Origin: Desulfotomaculaceae bacterium
Lineage (GTDB): Bacteria > Bacillota > Desulfotomaculia > Desulfotomaculales > Pelotomaculaceae
Direction: 5' to 3'
Assembly (NCBI GenBank): GCA_028709235.1
Contig: JAQVXL010000012.1
Location: forward strand, 1 to 40,104
DNA: 40,104 bases
This document shows, piece after piece, positions 16,301 to 24,883 of this stretch (position 1 is the stretch's first letter; every line of letters begins with the position of its first letter). The translations under genes were made by a program, and so were the position numbers. The notes beneath the pieces were generated by a model that was not told the origin of the DNA, did no database searches, and worked only from the letters and a program-made list of their open reading frames with translations.

Positions 16301-16949
16301 CTTCTGATCTTTGAATCGTTGCGCTGAAACGCCGGATCGAATCCAGCTCGTCGTCAAAAAACTCCAGCCGGACCGGCCGGTGAGCGGTCATCGGATAAAT
16401 GTCCATAATGCCGCCGCGCAGGGCCATCTGACCCCGCTCCTCCACCAGGTCAACTCTTTCGTACCCCATTGTCAGGAGTCTGCCCAGCAGTTCTGCCAGA
16501 TCGACCCGGTCACCAGTGGCCAGCCGGCATACCGGGGAGAGGAAATCCTCCGGCGGGATCAGCCGCCGCAAGAGGGCTTCGGCCGGGGCGATGACCACTG
16601 CTCGCTCGCCCCTGAGCAAACTCTCCAGCACCTGCAGCCGCTGGGCGGCCACATCTTTGCTTTGGGCCAGGATCTGGTAGGGCGGCAGCTGCCACACCGG
16701 GAAAAGGCGCACGGGCAGGCCAGGCAGAAAAAAGGCCAGTTCATCGGCCAGGGCGCTGGCCTCCCGCTCACCCGGGGCAATCATCAAAACCGGGGCTGGG
16801 GCGACTGTTTCCGCCAGGCCGGCCAAAACATAGCTGAGCTGGGAACCGGCCAGCCCGTAAACCAGCTGCTGTTTATAATTATTAGTCAGCCCCTGCTCCA
16901 GGCTGGTGTATTCCGGCGCAAGGCTGAGCGGCTTTAAAATACCGCGCAT
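13368..16949 (-). CDS. mfd: transcription-repair coupling factor Mfd
   Basis: A 1193-residue protein of full Mfd length. Domains in order: UvrB-homology module (about 1-340), RNA-polymerase interaction CarD-like domain (about 480-560; [20 protein letters not shown]), SF2 helicase core with Walker [17 protein letters not shown] (about 650), DEEQ box ([16 protein letters not shown]), [13 protein letters not shown] and [17 protein letters not shown], and the C-terminal TRCF domain (about 990-1100). Mfd removes RNA polymerase stalled at lesions and recruits UvrA. The ATG at 16947-16949 has GGGAGG 7 bases ahead; a longer frame lacks support. It sits between fin and the prsA-like gene, as in other spore formers for the fin-mfd pair. 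Confidence 0.97.
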   Translation of the reverse strand: MRGILKPLSLAPEYTSLEQGLTNNYKQQLVYGLAGSQLSYVLAGLAETVAPAPVLMIAPGEREASALADELAFFLPGLPVRLFPVWQLPPYQILAQSKDVAAQRLQVLESLLRGERAVVIAPAEALLRRLIPPEDFLSPVCRLATGDRVDLAELLGRLLTMGYERVDLVEERGQMALRGGIMDIYPMTAHRPVRLEFFDDELDSIRRFSATIQRSEENIRGFTLYPARELVAGEQRWEKAGQALRKEYNEQAAKLKKLSDPRPVRQLSEKFNQVIENFTGYFSGIEHYLPFFYSEIVTLIDYLPAAAPVFLSEPARIRDIVDGLQRERAETFKDLLGQGRLLPAQCGDNAGWDQINMALADRRVVYSSLLPRRVGLIKPQKIVNFPGKAMPSFMGNIGLLAQEIQRWRRSGCAVVLLVSGSQRQQQLVAALRDEKIDAFYAADLAGHLRRGNVVVTPGSLAGGFELPACRLALVTETDIYGQRRRPRKEWKGAGRLAPFVDLKAGDYVVHVNHGIGRYLGVVPLAIDGIQKEYLLLKYTGEDKLYVPVDQVGMIQKYLGGEGEPPRLSRLGGTEWARAKGKVQEAVREMANDLLALYAARETQIGYQFNRDTVWQKQFEEAFPYEETPDQLRAIEEIKADMERPKPMDRLLCGDVGYGKTEVALRAAFKAVNDGKQVAILAPTTILAQQHYNTCLERMASYPVKVEVLSRFRTPREQRLVLQGLARGTVDVVIGTHRLLQGDVGFKDLGLLIIDEEQRFGVAHKEQLKMLRQGVDVLTLSATPIPRTLHMSLVGIRDTSILETPPEDRYPVQTFVLEEDPVLIKEAIRREMSRSGQVFFVYNRVVGLDRVVAWVHDLVPEARIVMAHGQMREEELEQAMLDFMNREYDVLVSTTIIENGLDLPNVNTLIVKEAGMMGLAQLYQLRGRVGRSNRLAQAYFTFRKDRVLGESAEKRLAAIREFTELGSGFKIAMRDLEIRGAGNILGAEQHGHIAAVGFDLYSRLLEEAVREAKGEAPAKVVETTIELPVEAYIPDRYISDANQKVEIYKRLAGLVAPGDLAELADELIDRFGDLPAPVLNLLAVAKVRILAGSLQIKTISLLPEQFRLLFGPGHPLTGEALVAAGRQYQNRIKFVNNGDDFEIKFRFSGDRTDSKFLLSQLESFLIKLADTGGSAASGAENKNREVATGGQVNL

Positions 16950-17000
16950 AAGGCTGCCTCCCGTTTGCAGCAAATTTATACCACCACAAAAAACCACTAC

Positions 17001-17033
17001 AAAAAGAGCTTTAACGGCACGCGGCTAAAGCTC
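17001..17033 (-). terminator. intrinsic terminator between fin and mfd
   Basis: On the minus strand GAGCTTTA (17033-17026) pairs with TAAAGCTC (17013-17006) and is followed by TTTTTG. It ends 52 bp before the mfd start, implying a separate mfd promoter or read-through. Confidence 0.75.
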
Positions 17034-17064
17034 GAGATCTTTTCGACAGTCCTCTATTTATGAC

Positions 17065-17298
17065 TCAATGCAAGGCCGGCCCGCTGAAGAAATTGTGATC
17101 GGGGCCGCCGTACATCATTTCCCGGCAGTCATCGCAAAGGGTTGACAACACTACGTTTTTCGTGCTGTCGTCTGTATTTATTATATTCATAGCGCCTGCT
17201 TCAGTCAAACTGGCAGTCATACCGCCAGGCAGCCGGCCCGGAAGTTCTAAACTATCAACTACTTCGTCACAGAGCTCGCAAATATAAAGCAGCTTCAA
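17065..17298 (-). CDS. fin: anti-sigma-F factor Fin (YabK family)
   Basis: A 77-residue small protein with two zinc-finger-like CxxC pairs, CELC (about residues 8-11) and CDDC (about 55-58), and the family-like start MKLLYICELCDEVVDSLE. Fin is made in the forespore under SigF and inhibits SigF, helping the switch to SigG. The TTG start (17296-17298) has GGGAGG 7 bases ahead. Location between pth and mfd is the same as in Bacillus (spoVC, yabK, mfd), which is the strongest support because the middle of the protein (about 15-50) is divergent. Confidence 0.78.
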   Translation of the reverse strand: MKLLYICELCDEVVDSLELPGRLPGGMTASLTEAGAMNIINTDDSTKNVVLSTLCDDCREMMYGGPDHNFFSGPALH

Positions 17299-17343
17299 AG
17301 CCCGGCCTCCCGTTTCCTGAAAAAAATGCGCCTTTTAGCAAGG

Positions 17344-17910
17344 TCATTTTCTATTATACTCATTCATGGCGCTTTCTAACCCTGCGCTGACCAGGCAGTG
17401 GAGCGCTTCTGCCGCTAAATTGACTGATTCCTCATATACTTTAACATCTTCTCCAGCCAGCCGGCTTAAAACATAGCCGGTGCCGCTAAAACCGGGGTCC
17501 GGGGGCTTGCCCACCCCGATCCTGAGCCGGGCAAAACCCTCCGTGCCCAGGGACATGATGATAGACTCCATCCCTCTGTGCCCGCCGGCGCCGCCTGACT
17601 GGCGGATCCGCAGTTTCCCGGGCGGCAGGTCCATATCGTCAAAAACAACGATCAGGTCCGCGGGTCCCAGCTTGTGCCAGCGCAAGAGCGCCGAGACAGC
17701 CTCCCCGGAGAGATTCATGTAAGTCTGCGGTTTGACCAGCAACACTTTTTCAGAGCCAATCTGTCCTTGGCCAAACAGGGCTTTAAACTTTTTTTTCTCT
17801 ACTGCCACACCCAGTTTACGGGCCAGGCGGTCGATCACCATAAAACCGATATTGTGCCTGGTCGCGGCGTATTCCCGGCCCGGATTGCCCAGGCCTGCAA
17901 TCAGTTTCAT
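17344..17910 (-). CDS. pth: peptidyl-tRNA hydrolase (SpoVC)
   Basis: A 188-residue Pth of normal length. Diagnostic blocks are MKLIAGLGNPGREYAATRHN (with the catalytic His near residue 20), VKPQTYMNLSGEAV, DDMDLPPGKLRIRQSGGAGG and HRGMESII. The enzyme cleaves peptidyl-tRNA released from stalled ribosomes, recycling tRNA. It lies between rplY/ctc and fin as in Bacillus, where it is called spoVC. There are 125 bp between the ctc stop codon and this start, so an internal promoter is possible. Confidence 0.96.
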   Translation of the reverse strand: MKLIAGLGNPGREYAATRHNIGFMVIDRLARKLGVAVEKKKFKALFGQGQIGSEKVLLVKPQTYMNLSGEAVSALLRWHKLGPADLIVVFDDMDLPPGKLRIRQSGGAGGHRGMESIIMSLGTEGFARLRIGVGKPPDPGFSGTGYVLSRLAGEDVKVYEESVNLAAEALHCLVSAGLESAMNEYNRK

Positions 17911-18035
17911 AAAAGGTTGCCTCCATCCGACTAATCCTCCACCTATTTTACCCCAGTGCAGTGGCGGATGGAAGGCTCATTTATAATTTCACAGGATTAA
18001 CAGGATTTAAGACAATTAATATAAATTGTTTGCTC

Positions 18036-18671
18036 TTATTTATTCTCTTCCCCAGTTTTGTCCGTTTCCGCCGCAGGCTCTTCTTTTTCTTCTGGTTCCT
18101 CTTCTTCAGGCCTGTCGGCGGCAGTCACGGCCACTACCGGCGCGTGCTGCTCTTCCAGGACTTTAATTTCCGGCGGTAGCGACAAGTCAGAGACGGTAAT
18201 GACGTCGCCGGCAGCCAGCCCGGAGATATCAATTTCTATGAACTCCGGAATTTGGGTAGCCAGGCATTCCACCTCGACCCGCCGCATCAGAGTGGTTAAA
18301 ACACCGCCGGCAGTGGCGCCGGGGGCAATCCCGGTCAGGTGCACAGGAACGGAAGCATGCACCCTGTCCTTCAAGGAAATCTGGTGGAAGTCTACGTGGA
18401 GCAAATTACGGCGCACCGGGTCGTACTGCAGATCTTTTACCAGCACCTTGTATTTTTTTGTTTTACCGTTTTCCTTGATTTTCATGTTTATTAAGGCGTT
18501 AGATCCACCCTTTCTAAGGATTTTTTGCAGAGCCTTAACCTCAACGGCAATTGCTGTGCTGTCCATATTTTTACCATAAATAACAGCAGGGGCCAGCCCG
18601 TTTTCTCTTAATTGATGTATGCTGGCTTTGCTTCTATCCATCCTAATCCGGCCTTCTAATTCAGCTTCCAT
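18036..18671 (-). CDS. rplY: 50S ribosomal protein L25/Ctc-type
   Basis: A 211-residue L25 of the long Ctc type. It has an N-terminal 5S-rRNA-binding L25 domain (about residues 1-85; LRENGLAPAVIYGKN, DLQYDPVRRNLLHVDFHQIS) and a C-terminal beta-domain (about 90-180; EFIEIDISGLAAGDVITVSD), then an acidic Glu-rich tail. In Bacillus ctc is a general-stress gene upstream of spoVC/pth, as here. I chose the ATG at 18669-18671, preceded by AAAGGGGG about 11 bases ahead; an upstream ATG at 18701 has AAAGGGA directly against it and is less likely. Confidence 0.92.
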   Translation of the reverse strand: MEAELEGRIRMDRSKASIHQLRENGLAPAVIYGKNMDSTAIAVEVKALQKILRKGGSNALINMKIKENGKTKKYKVLVKDLQYDPVRRNLLHVDFHQISLKDRVHASVPVHLTGIAPGATAGGVLTTLMRRVEVECLATQIPEFIEIDISGLAAGDVITVSDLSLPPEIKVLEEQHAPVVAVTAADRPEEEEPEEKEEPAAETDKTGEENK

Positions 18672-18781
18672 CTTTTTATAAACCCCCTTTACTTTGATCA
18701 TTCCCTTTATTTGTCATAAACATGCAGTGGTGAGAATATGAATTAGCTAAGATATTTTTTGGATTTAAGGGGGGCAAGAAG

Positions 18782-19585
18782 ATGCGGAAAAGCAAACGGT
18801 TTGCTTCCATGCCTGTGTTCAGCCTGGAGGAAGGCCTGCAGATCGGCAGTGTTAAGGAAATTGTGGTTGATCCAGCCGCTAAAAGAATAGCAGCGCTGGT
18901 TATTGAACAAAAAGGGTGGTTCAAGGAACAAAGATTTATCCCTTATCATAAAGTCCACAGTGTGGGCGATGACGCCATCACCATTGAAAAGACCAGCGGA
19001 GTGCAAAGGGCCGCCGGCCTGCCCGATATAGTCCGGCTTTTAAAAGACAAAACAAAGATTACCGGCGCCAAAATAGTGACTGAGAGCGGAAATCTACTGG
19101 GCTTCATAGATGAGTATTATGTGGAAGTAGACACCGGTAATATTACCGGACTGGAATTTTCGGGCAACCTCATTAATAATGTGATGAAAGGCCGCGCCTT
19201 TCTAGACATATCCTACGTAAGGACCATCGGGCGGGAAGTGGTTGTGGTGACCAACGAAGCCCCTGAAAATGTTTTTAAACTCGACGGCGGGCTGCAGGAA
19301 ACTTTTAAAAACGTGCGGGAAAGCACCGGCCACTTCTGGGAAAGCACCCGGCAAAAAACCAGGGATTTCAGCGGCAGCGTTAATAAATCCATAGAAAAAG
19401 TAAAAAGAGAAATTAGAAAAATAGAAGACGATGAAAAAGATCTCGATGCCGGAATAGAGAGAGAAAAAGAGCAAGAAAACAGCAAAGACCTGAAGGATGG
19501 CAAGCCTGCCGGCCCTTTCTCCAGCGATCAGCTCAATGACCGCGAGAAAACGGAAGAAGCGGACCGGGAAAAACCTACCTTATGA
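18782..19585 (+). CDS. PRC-barrel domain protein with charged C-terminal tail
   Basis: A 267-residue protein with two tandem PRC-barrel-like units, about residues 5-75 (GSVKEIVVDPAAKRIAALVI) and about 90-165 (GNLLGFIDEYYVEVDTGNIT). The tail (about 170-267) is highly charged and Lys/Glu-rich and probably disordered or coiled coil. PRC barrels mediate binding to RNA-processing or membrane partners; a precise function is not known for this type. The ATG at 18782 follows AAGGGGGG. It is divergent from rplY, inside an otherwise conserved block, with about 330 bp of non-coding DNA after it. Confidence 0.75.
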   Translation: MRKSKRFASMPVFSLEEGLQIGSVKEIVVDPAAKRIAALVIEQKGWFKEQRFIPYHKVHSVGDDAITIEKTSGVQRAAGLPDIVRLLKDKTKITGAKIVTESGNLLGFIDEYYVEVDTGNITGLEFSGNLINNVMKGRAFLDISYVRTIGREVVVVTNEAPENVFKLDGGLQETFKNVRESTGHFWESTRQKTRDFSGSVNKSIEKVKREIRKIEDDEKDLDAGIEREKEQENSKDLKDGKPAGPFSSDQLNDREKTEEADREKPTL

Positions 19586-19842
19586 AGCAGGGAGAAGCAG
19601 GAGCACAGTTCTCTTGCTTCACTCTTGAAAAGAACGTCACTTGCTTCATCTTCGGCAGGTTGTAACCCGCCCTGCAGGGTAAGAGAAACAGGGACATGGT
19701 TCCCATTGCAGGTGAGCTTCAGCCTTACAACTTTGACGGGATCACCCACCGGAACAATATAGTTAAAACCAGCAGAAACGCTCAAGACAATTTCTTGGGC
19801 ATTTTTTATTCCCTATTGGCAGGTCATATTTTACATCGCAGG
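19586..19842. repeat. intergenic region with a partial REP-like dyad
   Basis: Contains GGCAGGTTGTAACCCGCCCTGCAG-type sequence near 19655-19677, matching the middle part of the palindromic element seen at 2557-2905, and a dyad around GGGACATGGTTCCC (about 19692-19705). An 85-codon minus-strand frame across it is not supported by a ribosome binding site or by a recognisable domain. Confidence 0.5.
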
Positions 19843-19873
19843 AATTATTTATGGCAAATTTGTCCATAATCTA
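19843..19873 (+). promoter_or_regulatory. candidate mother-cell sigma promoter for the SleB-type hydrolase
   Basis: The -10 box CATAATCTA (19865-19873) fits CATAnnnTA, and AATTATT (19843-19849), 15 bp upstream, resembles a SigE -35. The same CATAATCTAGT string precedes cotJA at 3053. Confidence 0.45.
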
Positions 19874-19918
19874 GTTAGGGAACGTTGCTATTGCACGGTC
19901 TGAAAGGAAGGAGTATTG

Positions 19919-20596
19919 ATGACTAAATGTGCTAATAAAATATTTACAAAAATAGTTGCGGCAGCTCTGGTTGTCGTCTGCGCAGCAGCGCCGGCGGCTG
20001 AATGTGCTCAGCAGGCTAACACCTTGTTAAAAAATTCCGTTTTGACCTATACGGTGCATCAGGGCGATACCTTATATGATATAGCCATAGCGCACCAGGT
20101 GGAATTGCCTGCGCTGATGAGGGTCAACAACCTGACCGGCAGCTTGATCAGGCCGGGCGATGTACTGACGCTGCCCCCCCAACAGGAGTACGAATTATCA
20201 GGCGGTAGCGCAGCTGGCGGCATATCACCGGAGGAAGTATTACTCCTGGCCCGGCTGATTTACGCAGAAGCTCGCGGTGAAAGTTTCCTGGGGCAGGTCG
20301 CCGTTGGCGCTGTCACCTTGAACAGGCTGGCCAGCCCGGAGTTCCCCAATACGCTGACAAAAGTGATCTACCAAAAAACCAACAGTGTCTACCAGTTCTC
20401 ACCGGTAGGTGACGGTTCGATCAATATGGAGCCCGATGAACAAGCGGTGCTGGCCGCCCTGCGGGCAATGGCCGGTTATGATCCCACCGGCGGGGCCTTA
20501 TTTTTCTATAATCCAGATATCAGCGGGGACCAGTGGATCCGCACCCTCCCGGTGATCAACAAGATCGGCAACCACGTTTTCGCCACCAGCGCGTAA
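19919..20596 (+). CDS. LysM + SleB/CwlJ-type cell wall hydrolase
   Basis: A 225-residue exported protein. A signal peptide (about residues 1-29, cleavage near AAEC/AQQ) is followed by one LysM domain (about 42-85; YTVHQGDTLYDIAIAHQVEL, IRPGDVLTLP) and a Hydrolase_2 (SleB-type) domain (about 103-222) with LLARLIYAEARGESFLGQVA and VGAVTLNRLASPEFP. The Glu in YAEARGE is the expected catalytic residue. Relatives are spore cortex-lytic enzymes or vegetative hydrolases; SleB itself usually has a PG_binding domain instead of LysM, so its role in germination is not certain. The ATG at 19919 has GAAGGAG 6 bases ahead. Confidence 0.88.
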   Translation: MTKCANKIFTKIVAAALVVVCAAAPAAECAQQANTLLKNSVLTYTVHQGDTLYDIAIAHQVELPALMRVNNLTGSLIRPGDVLTLPPQQEYELSGGSAAGGISPEEVLLLARLIYAEARGESFLGQVAVGAVTLNRLASPEFPNTLTKVIYQKTNSVYQFSPVGDGSINMEPDEQAVLAALRAMAGYDPTGGALFFYNPDISGDQWIRTLPVINKIGNHVFATSA

Positions 20597-20612
20597 TGCC
20601 GCCGATTGGAAT

Positions 20613-20630
20613 GGCGGGATGAATCCCGCC
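20613..20630. repeat. short REP-like palindrome
   Basis: A perfect dyad, GGCGGGAT-GA-ATCCCGCC, with the same GA loop and layout as GTCCGGAT-GA-ATCCGGAC in the elements at 183 and 2658, and followed by CTAGA. Confidence 0.6.
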
Positions 20631-20640
20631 CTAGATTAAA

Positions 20641-20668
20641 ACGGGCACAGATCTGTGCCCGTTCGCTT
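20641..20668. terminator. bidirectional terminator after the SleB-type hydrolase
   Basis: A perfect 22-bp palindrome of ACGGGCACAGA and its complement (20641-20662), followed on the plus strand by TCGCTTTTTT and on the minus strand by TTTTAATC. It can serve both the hydrolase gene and the convergent prs transcript. Confidence 0.85.
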
Positions 20669-20700
20669 TTTTATGCAAATATTATTAAATCAAGTAATTA

Positions 20701-20740
20701 CGCGCCTGGCTTCTGCATGAATGCAGAAGAATGCGGCGCG
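20701..20740. other. long hairpin 3' of prs
   Basis: Nested dyads: outer CGCGCC (20701-20706) with GGCGCG (20735-20740), inner CTTCTGCAT (20710-20718) with ATGCAGAAG (20721-20729). No T run follows on either strand, so it looks like a 3'-end stabiliser or weak terminator of the prs transcript. Confidence 0.5.
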
Positions 20741-20773
20741 GGTAAATCTTCAATTTGTTTTAATCTTTCCGCC

Positions 20774-21718
20774 TTAATCAAACAGCTTGCTCACGGAAAG
20801 GTCCTCGTGGATGCGGATGATCGCCTCGCCCAGGAGGCGCGCCACGGACAGAACCTTTATTTTATCAATCATCTTGTCTTTTGGCACCGGGATGGTGTTG
20901 GTCAGGATCACTTCTTTGATCGGAGCATCCTCCAGCCGCTGGATGGCGGGCCCGGACAGGACGGCGTGGGTGCAGCAGACGTAAATCTCTTTGGCGCCCC
21001 ATTCCTTCAGCGCCGCAGCTCCTTTGGTGATCGTTCCCGCTGTATCGATGATGTCATCCACAATCACGACGGTCTTACCGTTGATGCCGCCGATCAGGCC
21101 GACCACCTCAGCCACATTTGGCTCCGGGCGGCGCTTGTCGATAATCGCTATGGTCGCGCCGATGCGCTCGGCCAGGTCCCTGGCCCTGGTAACTCCGCCC
21201 AAGTCAGGGGAGACCACTACCACGTCCTGGAGCTGGCGCTGCATGATATATTCGGCGAGTAGTGGCACACCAGGCAGGTGGTCCACCGGGATATCAAAAA
21301 ACCCCTGGATCTGTCCGGCATGGAGATCCATACAGAGGACTCTTCTGGCGCCGGCCGCTGTAACCAGGTTGGCCACCAGTTTGGCGGTAATGGGATCCCT
21401 GGCCCTGGCTTTGCGATCCTGGCGGGCATAACCGTAGTACGGCATGACCGCGGTAATCCGTCTGGCTGAGGCGCGCCGCAAGGCGTCAATCAAGATCAGG
21501 AGTTCCATGATATGTTCATTTATCGGCGTGCAGGTGGGCTGTATGATAAAGGCGTCCGCCCCTCTGACGCTTTCATTAATGGTAACCTGGATTTCACCGT
21601 CACTAAAATGAGTAACTTTTGCCTCTCCCACTGATACGCCAAGGTATCCCGCTATCTCTTCAGCCAGTTCAGGGTTAGCATTACCTGAAAAAATCCTGAG
21701 CCTGTTGCGCGACGACAT
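20774..21718 (-). CDS. prs: ribose-phosphate pyrophosphokinase
   Basis: A 314-residue class I PRPP synthetase of standard length. Visible blocks are [20 protein letters not shown], the ATP-binding [15 protein letters not shown] (about residues 98-112), [16 protein letters not shown] (catalytic His near 131) and the PRPP loop [16 protein letters not shown] (about 215-230). It makes PRPP from ATP and ribose 5-phosphate for purine, pyrimidine, His, Trp and NAD synthesis. The ATG has GGAGG 7 bases ahead. It follows glmU by 52 bp, the same glmU-prs order as in Bacillus, and shares the glmU SigA promoter. Confidence 0.97.
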   Translation of the reverse strand: MSSRNRLRIFSGNANPELAEEIAGYLGVSVGEAKVTHFSDGEIQVTINESVRGADAFIIQPTCTPINEHIMELLILIDALRRASARRITAVMPYYGYARQDRKARARDPITAKLVANLVTAAGARRVLCMDLHAGQIQGFFDIPVDHLPGVPLLAEYIMQRQLQDVVVVSPDLGGVTRARDLAERIGATIAIIDKRRPEPNVAEVVGLIGGINGKTVVIVDDIIDTAGTITKGAAALKEWGAKEIYVCCTHAVLSGPAIQRLEDAPIKEVILTNTIPVPKDKMIDKIKVLSVARLLGEAIIRIHEDLSVSKLFD

Positions 21719-21770
21719 CCTGCTACCTCCAAATCTAAATAATAGTTAATCAAGACTCCTAATTTTGCGT

Positions 21771-23144
21771 CTAATCCTTTTTATGCTTATCCCTGCTGCT
21801 CCAGCCCGGTATGATTTTCTGTTTAGACCTTTCCACGGCCAGAGACCCCGCCGGGACATCTTTGGTAATCGTGGAGCCTGCCCCTGTAACTGAGCCGGCG
21901 CCAATTTTCACAGGAGCTACCAGGTTGGTATTGCTGCCGATAAACACACCGTCATCAATCCTGGTGGGATATTTGTTGCGGCCATCGTAATTGCAGGTAA
22001 TAGTCCCGGCCCCGATATTTACATCTTTGCCAATGGTGGCGTCTCCCACATAACTTAAATGGGACACTTTGCTGCCGTCCCCGACAACAGATTGCTTAAC
22101 TTCGGAAAAGTTGCCTATTTTCACCTGCCGCCCCAGGCTGTTCCCGGGACGAAGGTGGGAAAAGGGACCGATGGAACAGCCATCTTCCAGGCTGCTCTCG
22201 CTGACGACGGAATATTGAATGGACACACCGTTTCCCACTACAGCGTTAACCAGGCGAACGCCGGGTCCGATGATACAGTCCTCTCCAATAACTGTGTCGC
22301 CCTCAATAATAGTATCTGGATAAATTATGGTATCCCGCCCCACTTGCACCTTTCTGTCCACGAAAGCCCTGCGGGGGTCTAGCACAGTCACGCCGGAGAA
22401 CATTAAGTCGCGCAGGATCCTCCCGCGCATATAACCCTCGGCTTCAGCCAGCTGCACCCGGTCGTTAATGCCTTTTACCTCCAGCGGGTCGGCCAGTGTT
22501 ACCGCCCCTATCCCTTTGCCGCGCCTGGCGTTTATTTCGATGATATCGGTAAGGTAATATTCACCCTGGGCGTTGTTGGCAGCAAGACCGCTTAGATCTG
22601 CAAAAAGGCCTTCTGTTTTAAAACAGTATATCCCGGTGTTAACCTCACGGATCTGCTGTTCTTCAGGCGAGGCGTCCTTTTGTTCTATTATTTTAACAAC
22701 GCTGCCCTGATTATCCCTGACAACCCGGCCATACCCCGACGGGTCCTCCAGGCTGGCGGTTAAAACAGTGGCCGCCGCTCCAGTTGACCTGTGGCTCTGG
22801 ATCAGTTCTACCAGTGTTCCGGATTCGATTAACGGGGTGTCACCGCACAGCACCAGCAGCTGTCCGTTGAAATCACTTAATGAGGGAGCGGCCTGCAACA
22901 ACGCATGAGCCGTCCCCAACTGTTCCGCCTGATGAACAATCTGGGCCCGGCCGGCAACTTCGTGGGCAACCTGTTCAGCGCCGCACCCTACCACAACTAT
23001 TATTCTGCTCACACCTGCGCCAAGGGCAGCATCCAGAACATATGACAGCATTGAACTGCCGCAGACATGGTGCAGGACTTTCGGCAATTTTGACTTCATT
23101 CTTGTGCCTTTGCCTGCGGCAAGAATGACCGTCGCCAGATCCAT
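21771..23144 (-). CDS. glmU: bifunctional UDP-GlcNAc pyrophosphorylase / GlcN-1-P acetyltransferase
   Basis: A 457-residue GlmU of full length. The N-terminal GT-A pyrophosphorylase (about 1-228) has LAAGKGTRMKSKLPKVLH and LCGDTPLI; the C-terminal left-handed beta-helix acetyltransferase (about 250-457) has hexapeptide repeats, GPFSHLRPGNSLG and the active-site region IGAGTITCNYDGRNKYPT. It makes UDP-GlcNAc for peptidoglycan. The ATG (23142-23144) has AAAGGAGG 8 bases ahead. A clear SigA promoter lies upstream and the spoVG terminator lies before that. Confidence 0.98.
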   Translation of the reverse strand: MDLATVILAAGKGTRMKSKLPKVLHHVCGSSMLSYVLDAALGAGVSRIIVVVGCGAEQVAHEVAGRAQIVHQAEQLGTAHALLQAAPSLSDFNGQLLVLCGDTPLIESGTLVELIQSHRSTGAAATVLTASLEDPSGYGRVVRDNQGSVVKIIEQKDASPEEQQIREVNTGIYCFKTEGLFADLSGLAANNAQGEYYLTDIIEINARRGKGIGAVTLADPLEVKGINDRVQLAEAEGYMRGRILRDLMFSGVTVLDPRRAFVDRKVQVGRDTIIYPDTIIEGDTVIGEDCIIGPGVRLVNAVVGNGVSIQYSVVSESSLEDGCSIGPFSHLRPGNSLGRQVKIGNFSEVKQSVVGDGSKVSHLSYVGDATIGKDVNIGAGTITCNYDGRNKYPTRIDDGVFIGSNTNLVAPVKIGAGSVTGAGSTITKDVPAGSLAVERSKQKIIPGWSSRDKHKKD

Positions 23145-23194
23145 CCGGCGACCTCCTTTATCAAGAAAATTATACTGGCATGAAAACGCTTACC

Positions 23195-23223
23195 ATTATA
23201 CCCAACGTTTTTAACTTATTCAA
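23195..23223 (-). promoter_or_regulatory. SigA promoter of glmU-prs
   Basis: On the minus strand -35 TTGAAT (23223-23218), a 17-bp spacer, and -10 TATAAT (23200-23195). One mismatch from consensus; 51 bp before the glmU start codon. Confidence 0.8.
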
Positions 23224-23255
23224 CAGATAATTCTTATTTCCTTTTATTTTTAAAA

Positions 23256-23277
23256 CAAAAAGAGAGCTTACGCTCTC
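23256..23277 (-). terminator. intrinsic terminator of spoVG
   Basis: On the minus strand GAGAGC-GTAA-GCTCTC (23277-23262) is followed by TTTTTGTTTT. It starts 9 bp after the spoVG stop codon and separates spoVG from glmU. Confidence 0.85.
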
Positions 23278-23285
23278 CTATTTAA

Positions 23286-23546
23286 TTAAAAGATCTGGAC
23301 ATTTTCATATGCATTTAATACAGCGCTTTGAATTACCTCCCGGGCTGAAGAAGTAATCGGATGTGCTATATCGCGGAACTCTCCATCCGGGGTTTTTCTG
23401 CTGGGCATCGCTACAAACAAGCCTTTATGACCCTCTACCACCTTGACATCATGGATAACAAAAGCATCATCAAAAGTTACCGATACAATAGCCTTCATTT
23501 TACCTTCACTTAGTACCTTCCTTACCCGCACGTCAGTAACTTGTAT
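23286..23546 (-). CDS. spoVG: SpoVG RNA-binding regulator, apparent ATA start codon
   Basis: A small SpoVG-family protein with the conserved core [20 protein letters not shown] and DIAHPITSS. SpoVG binds RNA and influences septation, sporulation and virulence genes in many Firmicutes. SpoVG proteins start MEVTDVR-; here the matching frame reads [11 protein letters not shown] with ATA as codon 1 (23544-23546), and AAGGTGGTGA lies 6-7 bases ahead, the right place for that codon. The first standard start, GTG at 23529-23531, falls inside the conserved N-terminus and is about 21 bases from the binding site. An in-frame TGA lies seven codons above the GTG, so no ATG/GTG/TTG start is available further up. 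A strong SigH promoter lies upstream, as in Bacillus. Confidence 0.9.
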   Translation of the reverse strand: MQVTDVRVRKVLSEGKMKAIVSVTFDDAFVIHDVKVVEGHKGLFVAMPSRKTPDGEFRDIAHPITSSAREVIQSAVLNAYENVQIF

Positions 23547-23587
23547 GAGAAATCACCACCTTCCACGCTGACACCCTGACATATGTT

Positions 23588-23616
23588 ATCTTCTGCATAA
23601 GCTGCCATATTCCTGC
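23588..23616 (-). promoter_or_regulatory. SigH promoter of spoVG
   Basis: On the minus strand GCAGGAATA (23616-23608), an 11-bp spacer, then GCAGAAGAT (23596-23588). Compared with the SigH consensus RnAGGAwww / RnnGAAtww only one position differs. spoVG is the classic SigH target in Bacillus. Confidence 0.78.
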
Positions 23617-23703
23617 TTATTTCCAAAATTTTAAGAACTATTTTCCTGTATTATGAAACTAAACCGAATATAGCCGGTATGTTGTACACAAAGGTGGCGC
23701 TGC

Positions 23704-24783
23704 TTATTCCCTGCAATTTATGATTTTATCAATATCCTGCCGGTATACTTTGTATTCCCTGCTTTTTTTAGTGCCTGGCAGGCTTTGTATAATTCTGTTC
23801 ATCATGATATTGTTTTCTGCCACCAGGGACAGCTCCAAAGTGGTCACCCCCCTGGTCCGGGCGCGCCGGGCAGACTCAAGTAATAAAGCCGCTTCCAGCC
23901 CTTTACGCCGGTACTGGGGCAGTATGGACAGAACAGCCAGGCGGGCGTTAAAGCAGCTGGCCGGACTTGAAAAACATTTAAGCCGGAGGGGGCACAACGT
24001 CAGGCAAAGGCCCGCCGGTTCACCGTCAACTTCGGCCACAAGGATCAGCGCCGGGTCATAATTGCCTTTTAGTTTCCGCCAGATAGCCGCTCCTTCTGCC
24101 GGGGACAATGCCGCAAAACCCCAGATCTCATCCATTGAACCGTTGTGGATGCGGGAAAAAACTTCCCCCTCGCCGCTCAGGTTGTTAAAATCTACAGACC
24201 TTAACTTCATCCCCTTATTCCGGGCAGCCCGGGCCGCCACCCGCACCAGTTTCTCAGGAGCTGGTTGGCGCAGATCATAATGATAAGCGCAAAGGGTGAT
24301 TTCCTTTTTAAGCCCGATCTGCTCAATTAGATTGACATAGTAGGGAGGGTTGTAGGGCATGCCGGGATGGTGATATCCCCTGTAACCTCCGGCCAGCAGC
24401 CCGATCCGTTCGTGGGGGGTTAAATCCACCGGCCCGGTGATCCGGCTTCTGCCGCGGGCGGCCAGCCAGGCGGCGGCCGCCTTGATCAGAGCTGCGGCGG
24501 CGGCAGTATAGTTTATCGATTCGAAATAACCAAAGCAGCCGGAATGTTGATCATAAATGGCATGATTGACACAGGCGGCAATCCTTCCCACCACATACCC
24601 TTTCCTTACAGCTAGAAACGGCTGCGCTTCTACCCTGGAAAACAACCTGTCAAAGTGTGGGCTGGCTTGTTCCAGTGCCGGGAAAGAGGGAGACCTGTGT
24701 AAATCCCCGTATATATGACGAGGAAAATTGTTAAATAACTGCCTGCCCCGCGGCGTGAAAACTTCTATTACTTCCACTGCCAT
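23704..24783 (-). CDS. GNAT-superfamily N-acetyltransferase, YghO-like
   Basis: A 359-residue protein whose C-terminal part (about 215-335) has GNAT features: ILVAEVDGEPAGLCLTLCPL, then ILPQYRRKGLEAALLLESAR, which is the acetyl-CoA pyrophosphate loop (Q/RxxGxG/A type). The N-terminal half contains FLAVRKGYVVGRIAACVNHA and GPVDLTPHERIGLLAGGY, typical of the large two-lobed GNAT proteins related to YghO. Substrate unknown. It ends about 90 bp before the spoVG promoter. Its own promoter region (24784-25052) carries a REP-like element. Start at ATG 24781-24783. Confidence 0.75.
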   Translation of the reverse strand: MAVEVIEVFTPRGRQLFNNFPRHIYGDLHRSPSFPALEQASPHFDRLFSRVEAQPFLAVRKGYVVGRIAACVNHAIYDQHSGCFGYFESINYTAAAAALIKAAAAWLAARGRSRITGPVDLTPHERIGLLAGGYRGYHHPGMPYNPPYYVNLIEQIGLKKEITLCAYHYDLRQPAPEKLVRVAARAARNKGMKLRSVDFNNLSGEGEVFSRIHNGSMDEIWGFAALSPAEGAAIWRKLKGNYDPALILVAEVDGEPAGLCLTLCPLRLKCFSSPASCFNARLAVLSILPQYRRKGLEAALLLESARRARTRGVTTLELSLVAENNIMMNRIIQSLPGTKKSREYKVYRQDIDKIINCRE

Positions 24784-24883
24784 AACATCACCCTGGCTTT
24801 TTGATCACACTATGCCGTACTGCCTGGCTTTGCCACAAAAAACATAAAAACCGGTTTGCTTTTACTATACCGGTTTCAGCGAA

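Noticed and set aside
17911-18035. ACAGGATTAACAGGATTTA tandem 9-mers near 17990-18010 as a functional element
   Set aside because: Short repeat of a type often scattered in bacterial genomes; no structure or T run to support a terminator.
19528-19785. 85-codon minus-strand frame overlapping the PRC-barrel gene and a repeat
   Set aside because: Covers the 3' coding end of a supported gene on the other strand and a REP-like dyad; no ribosome binding site. Its first 40 residues look protein-like, so a gene remnant cannot be excluded.
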